A DNA stretch of 33,562 nt from CBFGRV01 sp965651265 (GTDB lineage: Bacteria; Bacteroidota; Rhodothermia; Rhodothermales; VXPQ01), in NCBI GenBank assembly GCA_965651265.1, contig CBFGRV010000034.1:1-33562 (forward strand), given 5' to 3'. How positions within the stretch are numbered: the first letter of the stretch is position 1; every line of letters begins with the position of its first letter. Position numbers and translations under genes: made by a program. The notes under the pieces are model-generated. The model was not told the DNA's origin. It worked only from the letters and a program-made list of their open reading frames with translations, and ran no database searches. Shown here piece by piece: positions 22,606 to 31,182 of the stretch.

Positions 22606-22937
22606 CCGTTCGGGTGGATGGGTCCGGGGACCACCTGGCAACCACCGCACACGGCGTCCTTCTCCTCCGGCACTTTGTACAGACGACAACCCTTGCACTG
22701 CTTGTCCTTATGTGGAGAAGCGTCTACATATTGCAGTCCTTCTCGGGTCTTGACCTGCTCGGCCGTGAGATCGGCATCGGGGCATTCGGAGGCGAACTCG
22801 CGAGAATCGCTCGGGGCAATCGCGGCCCGACCGTGATTTGCCGAACCGAACGAGGTCAAGAACGGAGCCGCAGCCGCGGCGGCACAGAATCGAACGAGGA
22901 ATTCGCGTCGGGTAACGGGTAGCTTCTGCTCGGACAT
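22575..22937 (-). CDS. high-potential iron-sulfur protein (HiPIP), twin-arginine exported
   Basis: The protein is 120 aa from ATG 22937 (AGG about 5 nt upstream). A twin-arginine leader (LPVTRREFLVRFCAAAAAAP) directs the folded Fe-S protein to the periplasm. The mature part has the HiPIP cluster pattern CKGCRLY ... CGGCQVVPGPIHPNGYCIAW: Cys-x2-Cys, then the third ligand before V-P-G and the fourth after N-G-Y. An extra Cys three residues before the presumed third ligand is unusual. HiPIPs carry one electron on a [4Fe-4S] 3+/2+ couple between respiratory complexes and terminal acceptors. It is divergent from a di-heme cytochrome c gene; 190 nt between the starts holds a large dyad, so the two may be co-regulated. 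Confidence 0.9.
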   Translation of the reverse strand: MSEQKLPVTRREFLVRFCAAAAAAPFLTSFGSANHGRAAIAPSDSREFASECPDADLTAEQVKTREGLQYVDASPHKDKQCKGCRLYKVPEEKDAVCGGCQVVPGPIHPNGYCIAWAAAG

Positions 22938-23077
22938 GTGACCTGCCTGCATTGATTGGAAGCGGAACCGTGGCGCCCAATTAATACCTGAATTTTCAGC
23001 GATGACCATTCTGCAAAGAGGCTCTCAATGAATATGACCGACTAGCTGTAACGGGCAATCAATCGGCGGCATCTCAG

Positions 23078-23113
23078 GGCTAAATAGTCCAAAAACACGT
23101 GTACTTTTTAGCC
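23078..23113. promoter_or_regulatory. nested dyad between HiPIP and di-heme cytochrome genes
   Basis: GGCTAAATAGT (23078-23088) and ACTTTTTAGCC (23103-23113) pair at 10 of 11 positions. The 14-nt loop contains the 8-bp palindrome ACACGTGT (23095-23102). TTTT follows the right arm, 14 nt before the cytochrome ATG at 23128. It may be an operator for the divergent pair or an attenuator-like leader hairpin. Confidence 0.5.
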
Positions 23114-23127
23114 TTTTCGAGCCGATC

Positions 23128-24792
23128 ATGTTCAAGTTCCTCCGCCACCAACCTCTCCTCGCTCCCGTACTTCTTCTCGTTTCGATGGGCGTTGCCGCCG
23201 GCGTTTTCATCGGACAGGCCGACCTGGACGGCGCCCTTTATGAATCGGAGACACAAGCCTATGTAGATCGCCTCATGGAGGAAGGCCGCAATGCCTTCCG
23301 GCATGACACGTTCGGCGACGAGGCTTTCTGGACGGACGCCCTCCGTTTGCACGAGGCTATTAAAGGCGAGGCCCATGGTGGGGTGGGGGGCGGCCTCACG
23401 CCGGAGGTCGCCCTCATGCTCGGCCTAAAAGTAGACACGGATGCCATTCCGCAGGAAGTGCTCGACGCGCTGGCTGCAGGAGACGTCGACCTGACGGATC
23501 CTGCCGTCACGCTCACGCTCCTGAAGATCGACGCCGTGGTCGGCGTGAAGGGCACGTTCAGCGGCGACGAATTGACGGCGGTGGGCGTGACGTGCGCTTT
23601 GTGTCATTCCACCGTGGACGACTCCTTTGCACCGGGCCTCGGCAAGCGCCTCGACGGCTGGGCCAATCGAGACCTCGACGTCGGGACCATTATCTCGCTT
23701 GCGCCCGATCTGAGCCCGATCGCCGACCTCCTCGAGGTGGACGAGGAGAAGGTCGTCGAGGTACTGCACAGCTGGGGCCCGGGTAAGTTCGACGCCAGCC
23801 TGCTGATGGACGGCAAAGCCTTCCGTCCGGATGGCGGTCCTGCGGCCACGCTGCTTCCGCCGGCATTTGGACTGGCCGGCGTGAACCTGCACACATGGAC
23901 CGGATGGGGCTCCGTGACCCACTGGAACGCCTTCGTCGCCAACCTCGAGATGAGCGGCCAGGGCACTTTCTACGACCCGCGCCTCAACGATGCGGAGAAA
24001 TTCCCGATCGCCGCGAAGGCCGGCTTCGGCAACGTCAGACACGATCCGGACCTGGTAACGCCGCACCTGGCTGCGCTGCATTTCTATCAGCTTGCCCTGC
24101 CGGCGCCTGCTCCCCCGGAAGGCACGTATGACCCGTCGCTTGCCGCCGTCGGGGAGCAGCTATTCGCCGGTAAGGCGCAATGCGCGACCTGCCACGTCCC
24201 GCCGATCTTTACGGAGCCCGGCTACAACATGCACACGCCGGAGGAAATCGGCATCGATGCGTTCCAGGCGGAGCGCTCGCCGGATGGCCGCTATCGAACG
24301 GCGCCGCTGAAGGGCCTCTGGACCCACACCAAGGGCGGCTTTTACCACGACGGTCGATTTGCAACCCTGAAAGACGTCATTGCCCACTACGACGAGCACT
24401 TCAGCCTTGGCCTGAGCCCCACCGAGGTCGAGCAGCTCGAGCATTACCTGCTCTCTCTCGGGGATGCCCCGGTCGCGACCGGAGTGTCGGGTCCGACATC
24501 CGAGCTTCCGCCCTCGAGCCTGGTTCTCGGATCCAACTACCCGAATCCGTTTGCCGGCGGCACGACCATCTCCTACTCGCTAAACGAACCGGCGCGAGTC
24601 ACGCTCGACGTGTACACGATCACCGGTCAGCGCGTGCAGCGGCTCATTGACAAGCAGCTAGCACCCGGCAAGCATGAGGTGCAGTGGGATGGGCGCGACG
24701 CGCAGGGTCGCACGCTCGCCAGCGGCGTGTACTTCTACCGGCTGAGCACCGGGACGTCCAGCGCTACCGGCAAGCTTGTGCTGGCTCGCTAG
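23128..24792 (+). CDS. di-heme cytochrome c (MauG/CcpA-like C-terminal half) with T9SS sorting domain
   Basis: The protein is 554 aa. It has a signal peptide (LLAPVLLLVSMGVAAGVFIG). The first heme site is CALCH (Cys156, Cys159, His160) and the second CATCH (Cys352, Cys355, His356). The region after the second heme (RYRTAPLKGLWTHTKGGFYH, DGRFATLKDVIAHYDEHF) resembles the C-terminal domain of di-heme peroxidase/MauG-type proteins; the N-terminal half is divergent. Residues ~470-554 form a type A T9SS sorting domain (NYPNPFAGGTTISYSLNEPA, LASGVYFYRLSTGTSS). This implies heme attachment in the periplasm followed by export to the surface, an uncommon route for a cytochrome. Peroxidase activity, electron transfer to an external partner, or substrate oxidation are all possible. 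No Shine-Dalgarno is evident. Confidence 0.88.
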   Translation: MFKFLRHQPLLAPVLLLVSMGVAAGVFIGQADLDGALYESETQAYVDRLMEEGRNAFRHDTFGDEAFWTDALRLHEAIKGEAHGGVGGGLTPEVALMLGLKVDTDAIPQEVLDALAAGDVDLTDPAVTLTLLKIDAVVGVKGTFSGDELTAVGVTCALCHSTVDDSFAPGLGKRLDGWANRDLDVGTIISLAPDLSPIADLLEVDEEKVVEVLHSWGPGKFDASLLMDGKAFRPDGGPAATLLPPAFGLAGVNLHTWTGWGSVTHWNAFVANLEMSGQGTFYDPRLNDAEKFPIAAKAGFGNVRHDPDLVTPHLAALHFYQLALPAPAPPEGTYDPSLAAVGEQLFAGKAQCATCHVPPIFTEPGYNMHTPEEIGIDAFQAERSPDGRYRTAPLKGLWTHTKGGFYHDGRFATLKDVIAHYDEHFSLGLSPTEVEQLEHYLLSLGDAPVATGVSGPTSELPPSSLVLGSNYPNPFAGGTTISYSLNEPARVTLDVYTITGQRVQRLIDKQLAPGKHEVQWDGRDAQGRTLASGVYFYRLSTGTSSATGKLVLAR

Positions 24793-24796
24793 GACC

Positions 24797-24814
24797 GTCA
24801 ATCAACTAATTGAC
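24797..24814 (+). terminator. weak stem-loop after the di-heme cytochrome gene
   Basis: GTCAAT (24797-24802) and ATTGAC (24809-24814) pair perfectly around a 6-nt loop, 4 nt after the stop. There is no T-run, so termination here would need another factor. Confidence 0.35.
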
Positions 24815-24837
24815 CAACAAGCCGGTTCGATGCCGTC

Positions 24838-24853
24838 ATCACGTTTCCGTGAT
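24838..24853 (+). other. second stem-loop in the 159-nt gap before the CE15 gene
   Basis: ATCACG (24838-24843), TTTC loop, CGTGAT (24848-24853); an outer GTC/GAC pair extends it across a 2-nt bulge. It could belong to the cytochrome 3' end or the CE15 leader. Confidence 0.35.
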
Positions 24854-24951
24854 CTGACAGCCGGGTTGCCGTTGCCATTGCTCGAAGAGAGGCTTCGGCT
24901 TGACCGACAGCGGGTGAAGAGGTACCATCGAGAAGCCAGCCTATTGCTTCG

Positions 24952-26241
24952 ATGACGACCTGTTTTCGCGTTCTTTTTGTTGCCTTGTTGCTTTCAATCC
25001 TCCCCGCCAGGGCGCCTGCCCAGCAGCGGTTCGTGCCGAACTATGACGAGAGCCGGGTGCCCGCCTACACGCTCCCGGATCCGCTGCGACTCGAGAACGG
25101 ATCGCCCGTCGTCGACGAGGGCACGTGGTGGCATCAGCGCCGCCCGGAAATCGTCGCGCTGTTCGAGAGCGAGGTTTACGGACGGGCGCCGGCGCCGCCT
25201 TCCGGTATGCGCTTCGAGGTCACGTCGGTGGAGCAGGGCGCGCTGAACGGGAAAGCCACGCGGAAGGAGGTCTCCATCTATCTGACGGATGCCGATCGGC
25301 CCCACCTGGATGTGTTGCTGTATGTGCCGAACGACTCCCGCGCTCCCGTTCCTGCATTTCTCGGGCTCAACTTCTTCGGCAACCAGAGCATCTATCCCGA
25401 TGCAGGCATCACCATCTCCGACGAATGGATGATGGATGCTCCCGAGATGGGCATCGAGGAGAATCGTGCGACGGCGCGTTCGCGCGGCGCTCGAACGAAC
25501 CGGTGGCCGGTGGAGGCCATCATCGACAGGGGCTACGCGCTCGCGACGATGTATTACGGCGACATCGATCCCGACTTCGACGACGGCTTTCAGAACGGCG
25601 TGCATCCGCTCTTTTACGAGAGCGGCCAAACGCAGCCGGGGCCGGATGAGTGGGGATCCATCGCGGCATGGGCGTGGGGGCTGAGTCGCGCGCTGGATTA
25701 CCTCGAGACGGATCCGGACATCGATGCATTGCGCGTGGCCGTGATCGGCCATTCGCGACTCGGGAAGGCAGCGCTGTGGGCGGGGGCTACGGATCAGCGC
25801 TTCGCGATGGTGGTGTCGAACAACTCCGGGTGTGGCGGGGCGGCGCTGTCGCGCCGGAGATTCGGCGAGACGGTGGCACGCATCAATACGGCGTTTCCGC
25901 ACTGGTTTGCGGACAACTTCAATCGCTACAACGACAACGAGGATGCACTGCCGGTCGACCAGCACATGCTAATCGCGCTCATCGCGCCGCGGCCGGTGTA
26001 CGTCGCGAGCGCCGAGGAAGACCTCTGGGCCGATCCGCGCGGAGAGTTCCTCTCGGCAAGGCACGCGGATCCCGTCTATCAGCTTCTCGGGACCGAGGGG
26101 CTTCCGGCCGACGGGATGCCGCCCGTGAACGAGCCGGTCATGGGACGGATAGGGTACCATATCCGGCCGGGCGTACACGAGGTCACGTTTTACGATTGGG
26201 TCCGCTACCTCGAGTTCGCGGACCTGCACCTCAACAGGTAA
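24952..26241 (+). CDS. glucuronoyl esterase, carbohydrate esterase family 15
   Basis: The protein is 429 aa with a signal peptide (FRVLFVALLLSILPARAPAQ). It is an alpha/beta hydrolase of the CE15 type. These enzymes cleave the ester between lignin alcohols and 4-O-methyl-glucuronic acid on xylan, freeing hemicellulose. Visible motifs are TWWHQRRPEIVALFESEVYG, GLNFFGNQS, AIIDRGYALATMYYGDIDPD, the nucleophile elbow VIGHSRLGKAALWAGA (Ser268), NNSGCGGAALSRR, LIAPRPVYVASAEEDLWADP (Glu355/Glu356 region) and PGVHEVTFYDW (His409). The Ser/Glu/His layout fits bacterial CE15. It is followed by a STAS-like gene on the other strand and, 1.6 kb on, by a GH10 xylanase, supporting glucuronoxylan breakdown. 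Confidence 0.92.
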   Translation: MTTCFRVLFVALLLSILPARAPAQQRFVPNYDESRVPAYTLPDPLRLENGSPVVDEGTWWHQRRPEIVALFESEVYGRAPAPPSGMRFEVTSVEQGALNGKATRKEVSIYLTDADRPHLDVLLYVPNDSRAPVPAFLGLNFFGNQSIYPDAGITISDEWMMDAPEMGIEENRATARSRGARTNRWPVEAIIDRGYALATMYYGDIDPDFDDGFQNGVHPLFYESGQTQPGPDEWGSIAAWAWGLSRALDYLETDPDIDALRVAVIGHSRLGKAALWAGATDQRFAMVVSNNSGCGGAALSRRRFGETVARINTAFPHWFADNFNRYNDNEDALPVDQHMLIALIAPRPVYVASAEEDLWADPRGEFLSARHADPVYQLLGTEGLPADGMPPVNEPVMGRIGYHIRPGVHEVTFYDWVRYLEFADLHLNR

Positions 26242-26248
26242 GTCGCTC

Positions 26249-26265
26249 CCGCGAGTTCTTCGCGG
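26249..26265. terminator. hairpin between convergent genes
   Basis: CCGCGA (26249-26254), 5-nt loop, TCGCGG (26260-26265), lying 7 nt after the CE15 stop and before the convergent gene ending at 26351. There is no T-run on either strand. Confidence 0.35.
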
Positions 26266-26350
26266 CCTCGACGACCTGGACGAGATTCTGCGCGCGGCAC
26301 TCACAGGAGATGTTGCCGATCGGTGTAATCTACTTCTCGTCCGTGCTGAC

Positions 26351-26779
26351 CTACGCGCGCTGCGAGTCGTCCTGGGAATTGACCCGATCGACTGAGATGC
26401 CGAGCCACCGCGCAGCCTCCTCCATGCTGAAGAAAATCTTTGACTTCAGCCCCGATTTTCGGAGGTAGGTGTGATACATCATCGGGATGCGCGCCTGATC
26501 ATGTCGGCTGAGCACGACGGCCGCACTGGGCCCCAGCGGTGTCCCCAGACCCATCTGCTCCGGCCCGAGGGCATCTTGCGCGAGCCGCGCAACGCCTTCC
26601 TCATCCACATCCAACTCGGTGACGTGTCGCCAATCGACCAGCATCTTCATCGATGGCCGCCAGGCCGGATCCTTCTGAAAGGCTGTCACGACCCGGTAGA
26701 TGTCGTCGGATGAAACGGCGCCCGAACCGGTTATGATCAGCAGGTCTTCCTCCGGGATGATGCGATACTCGTAGGACAT
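26351..26779 (-). CDS. STAS/SpoIIAA-like cytoplasmic protein, function unknown
   Basis: The protein is 142 aa from ATG 26779 (MSYEYRIIPEEDLLIITGSG). The pattern of an N-terminal beta hairpin, helix (SDDIYRVVTAFQKDPAW), strand (MKMLVDWRHVTELDV), helix and strand (SAAVVLSRHDQARIPMMYHT) and a C-terminal helix (FFSMEEAARWLGI) resembles small SpoIIAA/STAS-like alpha/beta domains. No phospho-acceptor Ser can be assigned. The frame extends upstream to 26995, but that region is low-complexity and overlaps the divergent membrane-protein gene's leader, so the shorter start is preferred. The ribosome-binding site is weak. Role not assigned. Confidence 0.65.
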   Translation of the reverse strand: MSYEYRIIPEEDLLIITGSGAVSSDDIYRVVTAFQKDPAWRPSMKMLVDWRHVTELDVDEEGVARLAQDALGPEQMGLGTPLGPSAAVVLSRHDQARIPMMYHTYLRKSGLKSKIFFSMEEAARWLGISVDRVNSQDDSQRA

Positions 26780-27023
26780 GATTCGCGGTCTACCAGGCGA
26801 GTTCGGTGGCGAAATGAATGTCGAGCCGTTGGCGGATCGCAGCTTCGCCGACTGCACGATAGAAAATACGATGGCAGCGAGCTTTTGATACATAGAATTA
26901 CCCATATGCTGCCGCCAGGCATTTGGGACATTCTTGGGATTTATACCAGGCCTCGCGCGCCCTACACTGGAGAGAGGACTTTCTCCAACCTTCAAGCTCC
27001 ATCAACCGGGAGGCAAACAGGTC

Positions 27024-27698
27024 ATGACGGACGCATCGCAGGCGGTACGCGCAGGGGGATTCTGGCTGGTAGCGGCCTCATTCTGCATGATCATTGTGCT
27101 ATTGGTCCATGGCCCGATCGATCCGGACCCGACGGCACAGATGGCGAAGATCGCTTCACACCCGCTCCGATGGGCCGTCGTGCACTGGATCGCTGCCGCT
27201 GGTCTATCCCTATTCGCCATCGTGGGCCTCATCCTCTTGACGTCCCATTCGCACCTGACCGACGGGTTTTGGCGTCTGACGGCGTGGGCCGTGATCAGCA
27301 TGGGGGCATTCTGGACCATGACCACGGCCGTGGCCGAAGCGACCGTCATTACAACGGCAGCCGTCGGGGGAACGACAGAGACGTTCACATCCTGGTGGGC
27401 GTTCGCGGAGGGGAAGGCCATCGGATTCGCTGTCCTGGCGCTGGGTATCGCGTTGGTCGGATCCAACGAGGCCCGAGAGCCGACCGGAGCTACGCCCGCG
27501 TGGTCCGCGTGGGTAGCCACCGCTGCCGGCGTGGCCTCTTTTCTCGGGTGGGCGCTGGGCATGTGGCTCGAGATTCGCCCGGCCAACCTGCTGTGGGTGG
27601 TCGCCTCGGTCACGATGTGCCTGTGGACGCTCTGGTTCGGGATGGCGCTTCGGCGTGTACCGCATGGCGAGATGGGGACAGTGCTCCGGGCCGCGTAG
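27024..27698 (+). CDS. integral membrane protein, six transmembrane helices
   Basis: The protein is 224 aa from ATG 27024, with GGGAGG at 27008-27013 ten nt upstream; a longer frame from 26934 adds 30 residues of non-membrane character. Six hydrophobic segments are visible: FWLVAASFCMIIVLLV, AVVHWIAAAGLSLFAIVGLI, AVISMGAFWTMTTAVAEATV, AIGFAVLALGIALVG, ATAAGVASFLGWALGMW and LLWVVASVTMCLWTLWFGMA. No transporter or enzyme motif is evident. It resembles uncharacterised small membrane proteins of heterotrophic bacteria. It lies alone, divergent from the STAS-like gene and 118 nt before the GH10 gene. Confidence 0.75.
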   Translation: MTDASQAVRAGGFWLVAASFCMIIVLLVHGPIDPDPTAQMAKIASHPLRWAVVHWIAAAGLSLFAIVGLILLTSHSHLTDGFWRLTAWAVISMGAFWTMTTAVAEATVITTAAVGGTTETFTSWWAFAEGKAIGFAVLALGIALVGSNEAREPTGATPAWSAWVATAAGVASFLGWALGMWLEIRPANLLWVVASVTMCLWTLWFGMALRRVPHGEMGTVLRAA

Positions 27699-27816
27699 CC
27701 GGATGATGACGGCGGTTCAAGGCCAAGGTGGGTGATCCAGGGCTGAGGTGCAGCGACTTGCCGTGACGGCAGGGCGGTAGCTACATTGAGCCCGTTCTCG
27801 ATCGTTCCATCTCGAA

Positions 27817-29511
27817 ATGCCGGAAAGCGACCGCACGCTCACGCGCAGGGAGTTTCTTCGACAGGCGGCGTTGGGGGGAGGCGGCGTCGCGCTTGCTTCA
27901 TCGGCCGCCGGTGCCCCATTCATCCTCACGCCCCGACGAATTCCGCGTCGGACTGCAGCCGGGACGCTCATCTTTCGCCCCTACTACGTGCAACGCGGGC
28001 GTGGCCCCCACCTCGACGGCACCTACGCCTATGCCAGCGACACGAAGTGGGATGCCTTTCACTCCGACATCCGCGCGGACGAAACCGGCGTGGCAATTTC
28101 GGACACGGACGGCCAAGGGCGCTTCGGGATCAACACGCGCTGGAATGTCGAGGGCTTCGGATCGGGCTACATCACGGCCGACAACGGTGGCGAGTTCTAC
28201 ACGCTCCCGCCGCCCGGCGATACGCGGGAGCTGAACCTCAACTTCGAGCTGGCGAAGAGCCGCGTGCTGCGGAACCGGAGGCGCCTCGCGGCCCACCGTG
28301 CCGAAGACGGCGCCTGGTCGCCCTCACGAAGGCTGCAAGGCTTCCTCGACGTCTCGGAGGGGTATTGGGAGGATGCGGAGAGGGTCAAAGGCGACGAGGA
28401 GCGCCGCGCCGAGCTCGCGCAGGACGCACTCCTGCACGCACTCTGGGCCGCCGAGATGATGGAAATCGAGAAGGCGCAACATGCCATCAACCGGCGCGGG
28501 CATCGCCCTGAATTCTTCATGGGATGCGATACCAAGGCCTTCTTCCTGATGGATCAGGATACGGCGCTCGAGCGCTTCCTCGAACTGTTCAACTACGCCA
28601 CCATCACGTTCTACCCCACCGTCCGATGGAATCAGGATTTTGAGCCTCGCCGCGGCGAGCACCGCTTCGATCTGCGCGATGCCTTCTTCCATCAGCTCAG
28701 GTCGCACGGGATCACGGTGCAGGGGCGCCCGCTCTTCTGGCCGCATCGATCCGTCACCCCCGCATGGCTGCGCGCGATGTCGTACGACGAGGTGCGACGC
28801 TACGTCGAGCAGCACGTGCGCGAGGTCGTCGGCCACTACGGCGACGGCATGTACGCGTGGGAGGTCGTCAACGAGTTCCACGACTGGGCCAACGAGACGA
28901 ATCTGAGCCCCGAGCAGACGATCGAAGTGACGCGACTGGCCTGCGACGTGGCGAAGGACACGGCGCCGAGCGTGCATCGCCTCATCAACAACTGTTGCCC
29001 ATTCGCCGAGTACGTGCAGATGGGGCAGTATTCGGGCGGGCAGCCTGCGACGTATCCGCAGCGCACGCCCTGGGAGTTCATGCGGGATTTGCGTGATGCC
29101 GGCGTCGACTTCACTATCACGGGCGTTCAGATGTATTTCCCCTGGCGCGACCTGCAGGATACGATCATCCACATCGAGCGCTTCGAGGAATTCGGCCGGC
29201 CCGTGCAGCTGACCGAGGTGGGCGCAAGCTCAGGTCCGTCGAAGCGCGCCATCGCGCTAGACCGCATGGACATCCAACAGGAGCCGTACGTGTGGCATCG
29301 ACCGTGGGACGAGGAGCTGCAGGCCGATTGGCTCGAGGGCCTCTACACGCTGGGCTATAACAAGCCATGGATCGAGGCCATCAACTGGTACGATCTCGAC
29401 GACGACCACGCGTTCATCGACAACGGCGGCCTCATCACATCACCGAACGGCGAGCCGAAAGCGGCCTTCCACCGCCTCAAGCGACTGCAAGAGGAGTGGA
29501 GGGCGCTTTGA
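27817..29511 (+). CDS. endo-1,4-beta-xylanase, glycoside hydrolase family 10
   Basis: The protein is 564 aa. A twin-arginine leader (TLTRREFLRQAALGGGGVAL) indicates export in the folded state. Residues ~50-220 are an N-terminal beta-rich region (FGINTRWNVEGFGSGYITAD) with no sure family; it could bind carbohydrate. Residues ~230-560 are the GH10 barrel: FFMGCDTKAFFLM, NYATITFYPTVRWNQDFEP, GITVQGRPLFWPHRSVTPAW, the acid/base YAWEVVNEFHDW (Glu353), ITGVQMYFPW and the nucleophile PVQLTEVGASS (Glu467). Both catalytic glutamates are present. GH10 enzymes hydrolyse xylan backbones and tolerate glucuronic acid side groups, matching the CE15 esterase 1.6 kb upstream. Confidence 0.92.
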   Translation: MPESDRTLTRREFLRQAALGGGGVALASSAAGAPFILTPRRIPRRTAAGTLIFRPYYVQRGRGPHLDGTYAYASDTKWDAFHSDIRADETGVAISDTDGQGRFGINTRWNVEGFGSGYITADNGGEFYTLPPPGDTRELNLNFELAKSRVLRNRRRLAAHRAEDGAWSPSRRLQGFLDVSEGYWEDAERVKGDEERRAELAQDALLHALWAAEMMEIEKAQHAINRRGHRPEFFMGCDTKAFFLMDQDTALERFLELFNYATITFYPTVRWNQDFEPRRGEHRFDLRDAFFHQLRSHGITVQGRPLFWPHRSVTPAWLRAMSYDEVRRYVEQHVREVVGHYGDGMYAWEVVNEFHDWANETNLSPEQTIEVTRLACDVAKDTAPSVHRLINNCCPFAEYVQMGQYSGGQPATYPQRTPWEFMRDLRDAGVDFTITGVQMYFPWRDLQDTIIHIERFEEFGRPVQLTEVGASSGPSKRAIALDRMDIQQEPYVWHRPWDEELQADWLEGLYTLGYNKPWIEAINWYDLDDDHAFIDNGGLITSPNGEPKAAFHRLKRLQEEWRAL

Positions 29512-29539
29512 ATCCGACCTGCTTAACAACGGAATCGAA

Positions 29540-31117
29540 ATGAGCATCCACCCGACGAATGCGTCACCCGGCGTGAATTCTGCCGGCGAAATCCCGAATG
29601 AGGACGTGCCCGGCGACCCGTTCACCGGCGACAGGGCCGCCGACTGGTTTGCCGGCGACCTGCCACTCGAGGAATTCAGGGAGCTGGGCTATCGGGCCGT
29701 CGACGCGATCACGGAGTATTTCAGCAGCGTTCGGGATCTGCCGGTCTTCCCGAACCGCCCCTCAGCGGAGATCCAACGCGATTTTGTAGAGCCCCTCCCC
29801 GAGGAAGGCCAGCCTCCTGACGACATCCTGGACGAATGGATTGACCGAATCCTGCCCAACAGCACTCACATCGGATCGCCGCGGTATTTTGGTTTCGTGA
29901 ACGGATCGGGCTCGATGATGGGCGTGCTGGCCGATGCGCTCGCGGCCTCCGTCAACATGAATCTGGGAGGATGGAAAGCCTCACCGGCCGCTACGGAGAT
30001 CGAGCGGCGCACGATTGCCTGGCTCGCCGAGATGATTGGCTACGACCCGGCGTGCGGCGGGCTGCTGACCAGTGGCGGCCAGATGGCCAACTTCACGGCG
30101 CTGCAAACTGCACTCCGCAACCAGGCACCGTACGATTCCACGCCTAGCGGACTGCAGGACGGCGCCCGCACGGGGCGATTTCTCCTCTACATGGCCGACC
30201 ACGAGGGGCACGTCTCCATCGTCCGCGCGGCGGATCTGATGAACCTCGGTCGTGAGGCTGTGCGCCGGGTACCGAGCCGCGACGACTTCACGATGGACGT
30301 CGATGCCCTGCGTCGGATGCTCGATGAAGACGTCGATCGCGGCGACACGCCCTTCTGCGTCGTCGGGCAGGTGGGCTCGATCAATGTAGGCGCTATCGAT
30401 CCGCTCGAAGGCATCGCGCAGGTCTGCCGCGACCGAGGTCTCTGGTTCCACGCCGACGGAGCGTGCGGGGCGGTAGGCGCCATGCTTCCGGAGAAACGGG
30501 CGCTTTACCGAGGGCTCGAGCTGGCCGATTCCGTCACGCTCGATCCGCACAAGTGGCTCTACGTGCCGTACGAGTGCGGATGCGTGCTCGTCCGCGATCC
30601 GCAATCGCTGCGCCGGGCCTTCTTGATGGAGGCATCGTATCTCCGCGGCACCCTCCCGACGGAATACGAAGGTCTCAATTTCTTCGAGTACGGGCCCCAG
30701 ATGTCGCGCTCCTTCCGTGCGCTCAAAGTCTGGATGACGCTCAAGCACTACGGCGTAGCGGGGTATCGGAAGCTGCTGGCGCAGAACGTGCGATGCACCG
30801 AGCACCTCGACGCCCTGGTTCGCGCCGCCGACGACTTCGAAGCGCTGCATCATCCAATCCTGAACATCTACTCGTTCAGGTACCGGCCCGCGGGGTCACG
30901 GCTGGATGACGAGCAGATCGACCGGCTGAATCAGCGCATCGCGGATGAGATTCAGGTCGGTGGGCTGGCCTTTCTCATGACTACGCGCGTGCACGCACGC
31001 ACCGTACTCCGCATGTCCATCTGCTCGCACCGCACGACACTGGACGACATAGAGCGGGTGTTCGAGGAGTTGCGGCGACTCGGCGAGGGGCTGACGCACG
31101 AAGTGGAGAGGGACTGA
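29540..31117 (+). CDS. group II PLP-dependent amino acid decarboxylase
   Basis: The protein is 525 aa. An acidic N-terminal ~45 residues precede the aromatic-L-amino-acid/glutamate decarboxylase-type fold: SPRYFGFVNGSGSMMGVLAD, GLLTSGGQMANFTALQTALR, MADHEGHVSIVRAADLM, LWFHADGACGAVG (Asp306, contacts the PLP ring nitrogen) and DPHKWLYVPYECG (Lys338, Schiff base). The enzyme removes the alpha-carboxyl of an amino acid; whether tryptophan, DOPA, glutamate or another substrate is used cannot be told by eye. It begins 28 nt after the xylanase stop, close enough to share its transcript, though the functions are unrelated. Cytoplasmic. Confidence 0.9.
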   Translation: MSIHPTNASPGVNSAGEIPNEDVPGDPFTGDRAADWFAGDLPLEEFRELGYRAVDAITEYFSSVRDLPVFPNRPSAEIQRDFVEPLPEEGQPPDDILDEWIDRILPNSTHIGSPRYFGFVNGSGSMMGVLADALAASVNMNLGGWKASPAATEIERRTIAWLAEMIGYDPACGGLLTSGGQMANFTALQTALRNQAPYDSTPSGLQDGARTGRFLLYMADHEGHVSIVRAADLMNLGREAVRRVPSRDDFTMDVDALRRMLDEDVDRGDTPFCVVGQVGSINVGAIDPLEGIAQVCRDRGLWFHADGACGAVGAMLPEKRALYRGLELADSVTLDPHKWLYVPYECGCVLVRDPQSLRRAFLMEASYLRGTLPTEYEGLNFFEYGPQMSRSFRALKVWMTLKHYGVAGYRKLLAQNVRCTEHLDALVRAADDFEALHHPILNIYSFRYRPAGSRLDDEQIDRLNQRIADEIQVGGLAFLMTTRVHARTVLRMSICSHRTTLDDIERVFEELRRLGEGLTHEVERD

Positions 31118-31182
31118 CGGGCGAGGTGGAAGGCCAGGTTCGGACTTCGCGCGGTCGGAGATGACCGGCCGTACAGACGGGG

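Noticed and set aside
26780..26995. 72-residue N-terminal extension of the STAS-like protein
   Set aside because: The extension looks like translated leader sequence and overlaps the divergent gene's upstream region; the ATG at 26779 starts the folded domain.
28324..29172. 282-codon minus-strand ORF inside the GH10 gene
   Set aside because: Antisense of a xylanase with both catalytic glutamates; composition is not protein-like.
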